64,000 bases of DNA from positions 44,012-108,011 of the forward strand of contig NZ_VWVU01000024.1 in the NCBI RefSeq assembly GCF_008638365.1, read 5' to 3'. Positions 51,206 to 59,679 of this stretch are shown one piece after another (positions within the stretch are counted from its first letter, which is position 1; each line of letters begins with the position of its first letter). Position numbers and translations under genes: made by a program. The notes under the pieces are model-generated. The model was not told where the DNA came from, did no database searches, and saw nothing but the letters and a program-made list of their open reading frames with translations. The stretch is from Nocardiopsis quinghaiensis (GTDB lineage Bacteria; Actinomycetota; Actinomycetes; Streptosporangiales; Streptosporangiaceae).

Positions 51206-52888
51206 CTACCGCGCGTCCCGGCGGACGACCGCCTTCTTCCCCTTGATGGTGCTGCCTTTCAGGGCGGCGATCACCTCGTCGGCCGCGGACTCGGGGACCT
51301 CCACCAGCGAGAAGCGGTCGGCGATCTCGATCGCACCGATGTCGCGCCCGCGGAGGGCCGACTCCCCGGCGATCGCGCCGACCAGGTCCTGCGGACGGAT
51401 CCTGGCGCTGCGCCCGGCGCCGACGAAGAGGCGCGTCATCCCGCCCGACGACGGACGGCCGCGCCCTCCCGAGCGTCCGGGCGCCTCGCGGCGGCCGCGC
51501 TGCTCCCGCTCGGGCCTGACCGTGATCTCGGGGATCTCCTCCTCGTCGGCCGCGGGCCCGCCGGCCTCGTGCGCCAGCTTCACCGCGGCGAGCGCCACGT
51601 CCATGATGTCGAACTCGTCGGCGAGCGTCTCGACCACGACGCGGACGTGCTCCAGAGCTCCCTCGTCCTCCAGGAGGCTCTCGTGCAGCGCGGCGCGTGT
51701 CAGCTCCAGGCGCCGGGTCCGCATGTCGGCGATGGTCGGCACCTTCTCGATCGGGATCCGACTCTTGGTCGCCCGGGCGATGGTCTTGAGCATCCGGTGC
51801 TCGCGCGGCTCCACCAGGGTGATGGCCACGCCCTCGCGGCCGGCCCGGCCGATCCGGCCGATCCGGTGCACGTAGGTGTCGGACGCGGAGGGCACGTTGT
51901 AGTTGACCACGTGGGTGAGCTGCTCGACGTCGAGTCCGCGCGCTGCCACGTCGGTCGCGATGAGCAGTTCCGCCGTCCCGCTCCGCAGGCGCCCCATCAC
52001 GCGGTCGCGCTGTTCCTGGCTCATGCCGCCGTGCAGCGCCTCGGCCCGGTAGCCCCGTCCGTTCATCGTCTCCGTGAGGACGTCGACCTCCTCACGCGTA
52101 CGGCAGAAGACGATCGCGGCCTTGGGCGCCTCCACGTCCAGTACACGCCCGAGCGCCGCCGGCTTGTGCGCCCTCGGAACCATGTAGGCGCTCTGCCGCA
52201 CCAGCGGAGCCTCGCCCGGGGCGGCCGTCGCCTCCTTGACCTGGGTCCGGACCGGGTCGGTCAGGTGGCGCTGGGCGATCGTGTTGATGCGCTTGGGCAG
52301 GGTCGCGGAGAAGAGCACCGTCTGGCGGTCCTCCGGCGTCTCCTGGAGGATCGCCTCGATGTCCTCGGCGAATCCCATGTCGAGCATCTCGTCCGCCTCG
52401 TCGAGGACGACCATCTGCAGGGACCCCAGGGAGATCGTGCCCCGGCTCATGTGGTCGAGCGCACGTCCGGGTGTGGCGACCACGACGTCGACCCCGCGCT
52501 CCAGGGCGCGGATCTGCCGTCCGATCGGCTGCCCGCCGTAGATCGGCAGGACGCGCGCGCCCAGGACCCGGCCGTAGCGGTGGACCGCCTCCGAGACCTG
52601 GATGGCCAGCTCACGCGTCGGCGCGAGGACCAGTGCCGTCGGTTCCGGACCCCTGTTGCCCTGAGGCAGCCGCTGGAGGATGGGAAGTGCGAAGGCGGCG
52701 GTCTTTCCCGTCCCCGTCGCAGCCTGTCCGAGCAGGTCGTGCCCCTCCAGCAGGGGCGGGATGGCCTCGCGCTGGATCGGCGTGGGTTCCTCGTAGCCGA
52801 GCGCGGAGAGCGCGTCCAAAAGCTCGGTCCGTAGCGACAGACCGGAGAAACCGGTCGTGTCGTCGGCTGGGGTCGGGGTCGGGGTCAT
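51206..52888 (-). CDS. DEAD-box RNA helicase (DeaD/CsdA-like)
   Basis: A 560-residue ATP-dependent RNA helicase. Q motif GYEEPTPIQREAIP, Walker A ATGTGKTAAF, APTRELA, DEAD in VVLDEADEMLDMG, SATLP, and in the second domain IVFCRTREEVD, ATDVAARGLD and HRIGRIGRAGR are all present. The C-terminus has a helical segment, an Arg/Gly-rich linker and a DbpA-type RNA-binding domain (MTRLFVGAGRSARIRPQDLVGAIAGES). It helps unwind structured RNA, ribosome assembly or mRNA decay, often under cold stress. The ATG at 52888 follows GGAGC. Confidence 0.95.
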   Translation of the reverse strand: MTPTPTPADDTTGFSGLSLRTELLDALSALGYEEPTPIQREAIPPLLEGHDLLGQAATGTGKTAAFALPILQRLPQGNRGPEPTALVLAPTRELAIQVSEAVHRYGRVLGARVLPIYGGQPIGRQIRALERGVDVVVATPGRALDHMSRGTISLGSLQMVVLDEADEMLDMGFAEDIEAILQETPEDRQTVLFSATLPKRINTIAQRHLTDPVRTQVKEATAAPGEAPLVRQSAYMVPRAHKPAALGRVLDVEAPKAAIVFCRTREEVDVLTETMNGRGYRAEALHGGMSQEQRDRVMGRLRSGTAELLIATDVAARGLDVEQLTHVVNYNVPSASDTYVHRIGRIGRAGREGVAITLVEPREHRMLKTIARATKSRIPIEKVPTIADMRTRRLELTRAALHESLLEDEGALEHVRVVVETLADEFDIMDVALAAVKLAHEAGGPAADEEEIPEITVRPEREQRGRREAPGRSGGRGRPSSGGMTRLFVGAGRSARIRPQDLVGAIAGESALRGRDIGAIEIADRFSLVEVPESAADEVIAALKGSTIKGKKAVVRRDAR

Positions 52889-53074
52889 GGGTCGAGCTCC
52901 TTGTACCGGAAGATTCCACACGGGTCCACGCTGGTGCCTCGTCCCGTCTGCGGGACGTCAACACTCTGCGGCTACCCAGGGTCCCACTCCTACCGACCCC
53001 GACGCCAACGGGACGGGCGCCGCCATGCCCGTGTCGGTCCGGGAGGCACGGTCGCGCGGAGTGGGCGAGCGCCC

Positions 53075-55144
53075 TCACCCGCCCTCCTTGGGCCTCCAGT
53101 TCCTGCCCCGTCCCGCCTTCTTGGGTTTGCGGACCAGGGGACGGGAAGGCTGCGTCCCCTCCTTCTCGGTGGCGACGGGCCTCTCGGCGGCGACGGGAGG
53201 CCCGCCGCCTCCCTCCTCCCGGAGGAGCCGCCGTTCCTTCCCCTCCAGCCTCTCCAGACGCTCCATCCGGCCGGTGAGCGCGGGCCGGTCGGTTTTGACG
53301 GACCGGTCGGTTTTGACGGGCCGGTCGGGTTCACGTGGGTCGTCCGGACCGCCGGCCCGGGCTGGCCGGGCGGGCGCCCGGGCGGATCCCTCGGTCACGG
53401 CTCCCTCCGGCTCCCCGGCACGGGGACGGATCCGCAGAACGTGTTCGAACCGTTCCGCGGCCGCCTCGGGAGCCGGTGCGGCCCCTGTTCCCGGGGCCTC
53501 GGCCGGGGCCGCGTCCGGTCGCTCGTGCGCGGGCGAGGAGTGGCGGTAGGCGCGGACCGCGTTCATGACCTGGTCGGCGGTGGAACCGGGCCAGGAGTAG
53601 TGGAAGACGGGGTTGAGCGGAGGACTGGTCTCGGTGATGAGGCCGTCCTCCTCGATGACGCAGCTGCCGCCGAGCGGCCAGCGGCCCAGGACCACGGCCG
53701 TGATGCCGCGGCGCTGCCCGTGCAGCAGCAGGCCGGAGAGCGCGGTCTCGTGCCGGGGGCTGGGAGCGGCCACCAGCGCCAGGGGCGGGTGCGGCTCCCC
53801 GGTGCTCCGGTGCAGCTCGCGCTGGAGGATCGTGAGGGCCTCCTCCATGGTGCCGACCATCCGCACGGGCTCGCAGGGGTGCGCGCGCAGCAGGTCGCGC
53901 CCCCGTTCACCCAGCAGACGGATGGCGTCGGCCTCTGTGAGCAGTACGCGCACGGCATCGCGGTCGAGGCGGTCGAGTGCGTTGGCGATCAGGCGCCGGG
54001 CGGCGCCGACGGCCCCCGGACCGGTGATCCCGAGTCCGGGCACGTGGTCGAGCTCCACCGTCACCCGTTCGTCGATGTCCTCCCCCGGGACGGGTCGGGG
54101 CGGCGGAGCCGGAAGGGCCAGGCGGCGCGGCCGGGACACCGTCGGCACGCGCGGAAGGCTCAGACGGACTCGGGGCACGCGGGCACCGCCCCGCCCCAGG
54201 AGGTAGCCCCCGGCCAGGCCCGCGAACGCCATCGCGCCGGTGACGGCGCCGTCGGGGATCTCCACGACCATCACCCCGCTGCCGTCCTCGGCGGTGTCGA
54301 CCGAGGCCTCCACCGGATCGTCGTCGGAGGCCTCGGCGGACGCCGCCCGGGGCTGGAGGGAGGTCGGCTGCTGGGGGACGACGGTGTAGGCGACCTCCGC
54401 CCTGCGCTGGGCGGCGGCTCCCCCGTCGCGGGGCTCGCCGGACCCGGCACCGCTCACCGCGATCTCGGGAGCGTCCTCGCCCAGGAGTCCGCCGAGGTGG
54501 TCGGCGACCGCCTGGGCCCGGCGCTCGGACAGCTCCAGGTTGGCCGACGCACTTCCGCTGGGATCGGTGTGACCGGTGATCCGGACGGCCGTGTCGGGGT
54601 CACCGTAGGAGGCGATCATCTCCGCCGCCGGTGCCAGGTCCTCCCGCATCTGGTCCGTGAGTTCGGCCGATCCCACGGCGAAACCGGCGACGGCGCGCAC
54701 CCGCTCGGTGGGCTGCGCGGGCGCGGCCTCCTCCGGGGCGGAGGGAGCGGAGCCGTCCTCCTCCCCGGCCGCCTCCCGCTCCTCCTGCTGGACGGCCGTG
54801 TCGGCGAACGCGGTGGCCGGGGCGACCGCCACGGTGCCCACGGCGGCGGCCGCGACGACCTGGAGGGGCCCCAGGGGGCGCAGCCTCCGGGGGGCGCCGC
54901 GCAGGCGGGCGAGGGTCTCCACGGCCAGGCCCGCCGCGTACAGGCCCCACAGCGCCCACAGCACGGTGACGAGCAGGGCGGTGGACACGCCCGGCGGCAG
55001 CCGCCAGCCGCGCAGGTGGGCCGCGGCCACGGCCCACGAATCCGGCAGCTCCGGCCAGGGCAGGTGCCACAGGAGCAGGTAGGGGATACCGGTCAGGACC
55101 GCTGCGGCGAGCAGGACCGCGCTCAGCCGTCGGATGTGGGACAT
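53075..55144 (-). CDS. Membrane protein with OmpA-like domain at the end of the Tad cluster
   Basis: A 689-residue protein. Two to three hydrophobic helices (about 5-110) are followed by an OmpA/MotB-like peptidoglycan-binding domain (about 155-270) with VAGFAVGSAELTDQM, RITGHTDPSGSASANLELSERRAQAVADHL. Another hydrophobic helix precedes a cytoplasmic-type domain (about 350-560) with a possible nucleotide-fold region, and a long Arg/Pro/Lys-rich tail with short repeats (DRPVKTDRSVKTDRP). In streptomycetes a protein at this place carries LysM and transcription-activator domains; here the activator part is missing. It may tie the Flp pilus machine to the cell wall. The ATG is at 55144. Confidence 0.75.
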   Translation of the reverse strand: MSHIRRLSAVLLAAAVLTGIPYLLLWHLPWPELPDSWAVAAAHLRGWRLPPGVSTALLVTVLWALWGLYAAGLAVETLARLRGAPRRLRPLGPLQVVAAAAVGTVAVAPATAFADTAVQQEEREAAGEEDGSAPSAPEEAAPAQPTERVRAVAGFAVGSAELTDQMREDLAPAAEMIASYGDPDTAVRITGHTDPSGSASANLELSERRAQAVADHLGGLLGEDAPEIAVSGAGSGEPRDGGAAAQRRAEVAYTVVPQQPTSLQPRAASAEASDDDPVEASVDTAEDGSGVMVVEIPDGAVTGAMAFAGLAGGYLLGRGGARVPRVRLSLPRVPTVSRPRRLALPAPPPRPVPGEDIDERVTVELDHVPGLGITGPGAVGAARRLIANALDRLDRDAVRVLLTEADAIRLLGERGRDLLRAHPCEPVRMVGTMEEALTILQRELHRSTGEPHPPLALVAAPSPRHETALSGLLLHGQRRGITAVVLGRWPLGGSCVIEEDGLITETSPPLNPVFHYSWPGSTADQVMNAVRAYRHSSPAHERPDAAPAEAPGTGAAPAPEAAAERFEHVLRIRPRAGEPEGAVTEGSARAPARPARAGGPDDPREPDRPVKTDRSVKTDRPALTGRMERLERLEGKERRLLREEGGGGPPVAAERPVATEKEGTQPSRPLVRKPKKAGRGRNWRPKEGG

Positions 55145-55160
55145 GTCCGCCTCACGGGAG

Positions 55161-55562
55161 CTAGGGGGTCGGCTGGGTGTGGGGACGTGCGGTGGCCGTG
55201 GCGTCGACGGTGGTCGCGCCCAGCGGCATCAGGGTGAAGGAGTAGGCCACGGAGCAGGTCACGGTCACCGTGTCGCCGCTGACCGCGACCGTCCCGTCGG
55301 CACCGGCGGCGCTGAGGAAGGACCGCGCGGCGGCGGACGCCGCCGAGGGGTCGAGGGCGACCTCGTCCGTGCCCTCGCGGTAGGCGGCCCAGTCGAGCTG
55401 CTGGGCTCCCGCGCGGGCGGCCTCCTGGGCGAGGACCGCCGCCTCGTCGCGGGCGCGCAGCAGTCCTCCGCCGTCGGTCACGAGGCCCAGGCACAGCAGG
55501 AAGGCCGACACCATGACGGCGACGAACGCCGTGGTCTGGCCCCTGTCGTCCGCACGTCTCAC
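55161..55562 (-). CDS. Tad cluster pseudopilin-like secreted protein (TadG-type N-terminus)
   Basis: A 133-residue protein starting DDRGQTTAFVAVMVSAFLLCLGLVTDGGGLL, the typical helix of TadE/TadG-like minor pilins (D-RG-x-T then a hydrophobic stretch). The remainder is extracytoplasmic and contains ARDEAAVLAQEAARAGAQQLD, as in other Rv3657c-like proteins. The GTG at 55562 overlaps the preceding stop (GTGA). Confidence 0.8.
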   Translation of the reverse strand: MRRADDRGQTTAFVAVMVSAFLLCLGLVTDGGGLLRARDEAAVLAQEAARAGAQQLDWAAYREGTDEVALDPSAASAAARSFLSAAGADGTVAVSGDTVTVTCSVAYSFTLMPLGATTVDATATARPHTQPTP

Positions 55563-55993
55563 GGCTGCCCCCTGAAGGCGTCCACGACCACCGTGGCGCT
55601 CCCGGCGACCGTGTAGGTCCCCGGGACGCCGAGGCCGGTGAGTCCGTCCAGTCCTACGCGGCACTCGACCGTGGCGGTGACCGCTCCCCCGGGGAGCAGC
55701 CCGCCGTGGTCGAGGGTGACGGTGTGGTCGCCGCAGCCCAGGCCGTGCTCGGCCAGGGACCGGGCGGCCGTACCCTCGGCGGTCGTCTCCGCGGCGGCCA
55801 CCGTGCGTTCGAGGGAGGCCGCCCGCGCGGCGGAGTGCGCCACCTCCTCGGCGGTGGCGCGCGCGTCCACCACCCTCCCGGCGAACACCATGAGCAGTGC
55901 GAACGCCAGGAGGGCCGGAGTGAGGACCGCCAGCTCCGCCGACGCCGACCCGTGGTCGGCGCGCCCACGGGCCGTGGAGTGCGCGGAGCTCAC
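55559..55993 (-). CDS. TadE-like minor pilin
   Basis: A 144-residue protein with the TadE N-terminus HGSASAELAVLTPALLAFALLMVFAGRVVDARATAEEVAHSAARAASLER: Glu in the fifth position after the presumed cleavage Ser/Gly region, then a hydrophobic helix. The C-terminal part has two cysteines (LGCGDHTVTL, TVECRVGL), which may form a disulfide outside the cell. The GTG at 55993 and the TGA overlap both neighbouring genes. Confidence 0.85.
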   Translation of the reverse strand: MSSAHSTARGRADHGSASAELAVLTPALLAFALLMVFAGRVVDARATAEEVAHSAARAASLERTVAAAETTAEGTAARSLAEHGLGCGDHTVTLDHGGLLPGGAVTATVECRVGLDGLTGLGVPGTYTVAGSATVVVDAFRGQP

Positions 55994-56358
55994 GGGGCGG
56001 CCTCCGCGGGGACGAACCGCTCCACGGGCACGGAGGCCTCATGCCCCACAGGCCAGCTGAAGCCGGGGATGAGGCTGGGCACCTCCGCGTCGACCACGAC
56101 GCGCACCTCCTCGTCCCCCCGGTCGACGGAGACGTCGAGGCCGGAGAGGAGGGAGCCGCCGGCCCCGTCGGAAACCGACGTGCCGCCGCCCGCGGTGCGC
56201 GACTGCTCGGCGGTCCTGCGCGCGATGTTCGCGGCGACGTGGTCGCCGTGCATCCACAGCGCGGTCTGGACGACGAGCAGGACCAGGAGCAGGAGGAGGG
56301 GCGCGGCCACGGCCATCTCGGCGCTGCCGCGGTCGTCCCGGAGAGGGCCCGCGCTCAT
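55990..56358 (-). CDS. TadE-like minor pilin
   Basis: A 122-residue protein with the prepilin-like N-terminus DDRGSAEMAVAAPLLLLLVLLVVQTALWMHGDHVAANIARRTAEQSR. The RG/SAE junction is the probable processing site. The remaining part is a small extracytoplasmic domain. The ATG at 56358 overlaps the stop of the 56-residue prepilin gene (ATGA). Confidence 0.85.
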   Translation of the reverse strand: MSAGPLRDDRGSAEMAVAAPLLLLLVLLVVQTALWMHGDHVAANIARRTAEQSRTAGGGTSVSDGAGGSLLSGLDVSVDRGDEEVRVVVDAEVPSLIPGFSWPVGHEASVPVERFVPAEAAP

Positions 56359-56525
56359 TCCACGGAGAGGCTGTCGACCTGTGCCTTCACGAAGGTCAGG
56401 ATGCCCGCACCGGCCGCGAGGGCGACACCGACCAGCAACGCGGTCATGATGACCGTCTCGGTGGAGTAGCCGTCGTCCCTGCGGCTGAGCAGCAGAGAGC
56501 TGAGGTAGGCGGTGAGGCGTTTCAT
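56355..56525 (-). CDS. flp: Flp-like major prepilin, 56 residues
   Basis: A small gene from ATG 56525 to TGA 56355. The peptide has a basic leader MKRLTAYLSSLLLSRRDDG, then YSTETVIMTALLVGVALAAGA, the class III prepilin arrangement with the Glu close behind the Gly cleavage site and one hydrophobic helix; it ends ILTFVKAQVDSLSVE. It lies between tadC and the TadE-like genes, just where actinobacterial clusters have their Flp pilin. GGAGG-like sequence precedes the ATG (GACCTCCGATG). It is therefore the likely pilus subunit. Confidence 0.85.
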   Translation of the reverse strand: MKRLTAYLSSLLLSRRDDGYSTETVIMTALLVGVALAAGAGILTFVKAQVDSLSVE

Positions 56526-56552
56526 CGGAGGTCTCCAGGGTGTGTCGGGGTC

Positions 56553-57446
56553 TCATGCGCTGAACAGGATGTGGCTCATCGCCGGGTAGCCCAGCAGAAC
56601 CAGGAACCCGGTGAAGAGCAGGACCACCGGCAGGCTCATCCGCTCGGTGGCGGACTGGGCCTCGGCGTCCATCTCGGACAGGAACTGGGTGCGCAGCGTC
56701 TTGGCCTTGGAGGCCAGGGAGCCGCGGATGCGCGCGCCGTCGGCCCCGGCGAGCTGGAGGCTCGCCGAGAGCTCGGCGAACTCGGGAGTGTCGTAGCGCG
56801 TACCGAGGTCGCGCAGCGCGGTCCAGGGCGGCTGTCGCATGAGCACCGCCTCGCGCAGGCCCTCCCGGATACGGGCCATGGCCCATCCGTTGCCCGCGGC
56901 CCCGGCGTCGGTGAGAGCGCCGTTGACGCCCGCTCCCCCGGCCAGGGACACCACGACCAGGTCGGCGAAGCTCGCCAGGGCGCGGCGCATCCGTTCCCGG
57001 CGCTTGTTCGCCTCGTCGCGCAGGGACAGGTCGGGAGCGGACCAGGTCCCGAGGGCGAACAGCGCCCACATGACCGCGGCCACGCCGGTGGACGGCAGGA
57101 GCCCGGCCAGGGAGAGCGTCCCGCCCAGCAGCGGGGGGAAGGTCAGGCCCAGCAGCAGGCCGGTGAACTTCTCGGCGAGGTAGGAGGACGGTTCGCGGTC
57201 GCACACCCGCAGGTCGCGCCGGGTGCGGGGGCCCGGCATCCCGAAGCCCTCCAGGAGAGGGACGCCGACTCTTCCCAGGCGCGCCAGGACGCCCGTGTCC
57301 GGCCCCGCGGCCAGGGCGGGTCGAGGAGGGGGCGGCGCGGCCAGGCGCTCGGCGAGTGTGGGCCTCGCCCAGCGGGCGGCCAGCAGCGCCCACAGGGCCA
57401 GTCCGACGGCGGCTCCCGCCGCCGCGGCGGCCAGGACGGGGGTCAT
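56553..57446 (-). CDS. tadC: Tad inner-membrane platform protein TadC
   Basis: A 297-residue protein of the type II secretion F-domain family. Helices at the N-terminus, at about 90-130 and at the C-terminus (LPVVLLFTGFLVLLGYPAMSHILFS) enclose the cytoplasmic F domain (ERMRRALASFADLVVVSLAGGAGVNGALTDAG ... LQLAGADGARIRGSLASKAKTLRTQFLSEMDAEAQSATERM). Together with TadB it forms the membrane platform for pilus assembly. The ATG at 57446 overlaps the tadB stop (ATGA). Confidence 0.9.
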   Translation of the reverse strand: MTPVLAAAAAGAAVGLALWALLAARWARPTLAERLAAPPPPRPALAAGPDTGVLARLGRVGVPLLEGFGMPGPRTRRDLRVCDREPSSYLAEKFTGLLLGLTFPPLLGGTLSLAGLLPSTGVAAVMWALFALGTWSAPDLSLRDEANKRRERMRRALASFADLVVVSLAGGAGVNGALTDAGAAGNGWAMARIREGLREAVLMRQPPWTALRDLGTRYDTPEFAELSASLQLAGADGARIRGSLASKAKTLRTQFLSEMDAEAQSATERMSLPVVLLFTGFLVLLGYPAMSHILFSA

Positions 57447-58324
57447 CGTGCGGCCTCCGGAGTGCGAGCGGGGGCGGGCTCAGGCGCGAGCACCCGCGGC
57501 CCCAGGTCGAATCGGGACATGCGGGCCAGCCAGACCAGCGCGGCCGCCCACAGGCTGCCGATGCCCGCGAGCACCACCTGGCCGAGGAAGCCGTCGAAGG
57601 GGTCCAGGTACTCGCGGTTGAACAGCAGCAGGAACGCGGCCATGCCCAGGGTCGTGGCGACGATGATCCGGGTGGAGGTGCGCAGCCGCGCGCGGCTCGC
57701 CGCCACGCGCACGAGCATCGCCGCCTGCTCACGGGCCGCCTCGGCCAGCGTGCCCAGCAGGACGCCCAGGTCGGTGGCGTGCCGGGTGGCCGCGGTGGCC
57801 AGGGCGGCGGCCACCAGGTCGGCGGTGGGGTTGTCGACCTCGTCGGCGAAGGAGCGCAGGGCGTCCTGCGTGGGCTGGCCCGCCCGCAGCCGCTCGGCGA
57901 GGTGGGCGACCGGCTCGCGCACCTGTTCGGGCGCGATGGGCACGGTGGCGGCGACGGCCTGGTGCAGTCCGGCGGCGCCGGCCATCAGGTCGCGCAGCAT
58001 CTCGGTCCAGGCGGCGACGGCCTCCACACCGGTCACCTGCTCCTGGTGCCGGCGGTCGGGCCCCAGCACGGCGGGACCCCACCAGCAGCCCGCCGCGGCG
58101 AGTACCCCGGCCACGGGCCAGCCGGTGGCGAACCAGACGAGCACACCGCCGATGACGGCCCCGGCCAGCCGCAGCGGCCGCTGTCGGCCGAGCAGGACGG
58201 TGCGCCACCGCGGGATCCGTGAGGCCCGGGAGGAGGAGGAGGCGGCCAGCGAGGCCAGGGCCAGCCACACCCCCGCGCCGGTCAGGGCCCCGGCTGCGGC
58301 CAGGAGGAGCACGGGTGTCGTCAC
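57443..58324 (-). CDS. tadB: Tad inner-membrane platform protein TadB
   Basis: A 293-residue F-domain platform protein: two hydrophobic helices near the N-terminus, AWTEMLRDLMAGAAGLHQAVAATVPIAPEQVREPVAHLAERLRAG as the start of the F domain, and two helices at the C-terminus. The GTG at 58324 overlaps the tadA stop (GTGA); GTG at 58333 would be an alternative. Confidence 0.9.
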   Translation of the reverse strand: MTTPVLLLAAAGALTGAGVWLALASLAASSSSRASRIPRWRTVLLGRQRPLRLAGAVIGGVLVWFATGWPVAGVLAAAGCWWGPAVLGPDRRHQEQVTGVEAVAAWTEMLRDLMAGAAGLHQAVAATVPIAPEQVREPVAHLAERLRAGQPTQDALRSFADEVDNPTADLVAAALATAATRHATDLGVLLGTLAEAAREQAAMLVRVAASRARLRTSTRIIVATTLGMAAFLLLFNREYLDPFDGFLGQVVLAGIGSLWAAALVWLARMSRFDLGPRVLAPEPAPARTPEAAR

Positions 58325-59679
58325 GGCGCCCACCCCGCCGTGTCGGGGTGCAGCAGAGCGGGGGCGAACCCGGCCTCGGCGAGGACGTCGAGCGTGTCGG
58401 GGCTGGGCGGCGCGGCCGGCAGAGGGCCCTCGCGGCCGCGCCGGTAGACCTCGTTGGAGACCACGTTCTGCCCCTCGGCGCCCACGACCTCGCGCACGCT
58501 CGTGACCATGCGCCCGCCGGTGGGCAGGGCGGACACGTGCACGACCAGGTGCACGGCGGCGGCCACCAGGGACGCGGTGGCGTCCAGGGGCAGGCGCTCG
58601 GCGGACTGGGCGGCGTAGGCGCCCATCTTGGTGAAGGCCCCTGCGGAGTTCGCGGCGTGCAGGGTGGTGAGGCTGCCGTCGTTGCCCTGGCTCATGGCGT
58701 TGAGCAGCGGCACCGTCTCGTGGCCGCGCGTCTCGCCGACGATGACGCGGTCGGGGGACATGCGCAGGGCCGTGCGCACGAGGTCGGCGATGGTGATCTC
58801 GCCGACGCCCTCGACGTTGGCCGGTCGTGCCTGGAGGGCGACGCAGTCGGGGTGGGCCACGCGGTCGCGGTCCAGGCCGAGTTCGAAGACGTCCTCGATG
58901 GTGACGAGCCGCTCGTCGGTCGGGATCTCGGCGGCCAGGGCGCGCAGGAGGGTGGTCTTGCCCGCGCCGGTGCCGCCGGTGATGACCATGTTGCGGCGGG
59001 AGCGCACCCCCGCGCGCAGCAGGGCGACCAGGGTGTCGTCGACCGTGCCCAGCTCGCGGAGCTGTTCGAGGGTGGTGCGGCCGTAACGGTGGCGGCGGAT
59101 GGACACGGCGGGCTGCCGGGAGACCTCCATGACGGCGTTGAGGCGCTCGCCGCCGGGCAGCTGCATGTCGAGGATGGGCGCACCGGGATCGAAGCGCCGC
59201 TCCCCCGTGGCGGACTCGGCGGCCAGGCGCCGGACCAGGGCGACGACCTCCTCGGGGTCGTCGAAGAGGGAGTCGTGCCGTTCACGGGTGCCGTCGGCGC
59301 GGCGCACCCACACGTGGACGCCGTTGATGTTGATGTTCTCGATCCCGGAGTCGTCCAGGAGCGGTTGGAGGGGGCCGAGCCCGCACACCCGGGCCAGGGC
59401 GCCCGCGGCGACGGAGGCCTCGGTGGGGGCGTCGAGCACCTGTCTGCCCTCGGCCAGGGCGCGGCCCGCCTCCTCGTCGAGGATCTGGGCGATGAGGCGC
59501 TCGGCGCGGGCACGGTACTCCTCGGGCGTGTCCTCGGGGGCTCCGCGCGTCTCCTCGCTCAGCCGCCGGGTGGCCTCGGCGGTGATCCGCTCCACCCGCT
59601 CGCCCACGGTCCGGGCCCGGTCGGTGTCCAGGAAGAAGCCGTCGGTGATGTCGAGGCCGGCCTCATGTCCGCTGCTCAT
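58321..59679 (-). CDS. tadA: Tad pilus assembly ATPase TadA (CpaF)
   Basis: A 452-residue secretion ATPase. After an N-terminal helical domain (to about 110), the core has Walker A in VITGGTGAGKTTLLRAL, the Asp box LVTIEDVFELGL, Walker B-like RMSPDRVIVGETRGHE and the His box SLTTLHAANS. It powers assembly of the Flp pilus from the cytoplasm. The ATG at 59679 overlaps the stop of the upstream MinD-like gene (ATGA). Confidence 0.95.
   Translation of the reverse strand: MSSGHEAGLDITDGFFLDTDRARTVGERVERITAEATRRLSEETRGAPEDTPEEYRARAERLIAQILDEEAGRALAEGRQVLDAPTEASVAAGALARVCGLGPLQPLLDDSGIENININGVHVWVRRADGTRERHDSLFDDPEEVVALVRRLAAESATGERRFDPGAPILDMQLPGGERLNAVMEVSRQPAVSIRRHRYGRTTLEQLRELGTVDDTLVALLRAGVRSRRNMVITGGTGAGKTTLLRALAAEIPTDERLVTIEDVFELGLDRDRVAHPDCVALQARPANVEGVGEITIADLVRTALRMSPDRVIVGETRGHETVPLLNAMSQGNDGSLTTLHAANSAGAFTKMGAYAAQSAERLPLDATASLVAAAVHLVVHVSALPTGGRMVTSVREVVGAEGQNVVSNEVYRRGREGPLPAAPPSPDTLDVLAEAGFAPALLHPDTAGWAP

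Noticed and set aside
50504..51246. A 183-codon intact gene in place of the SRPBCC remnant
   Set aside because: The frame lacks a good start, misses the domain core and ends in Arg/Pro-rich noise; pseudogene is the better reading.
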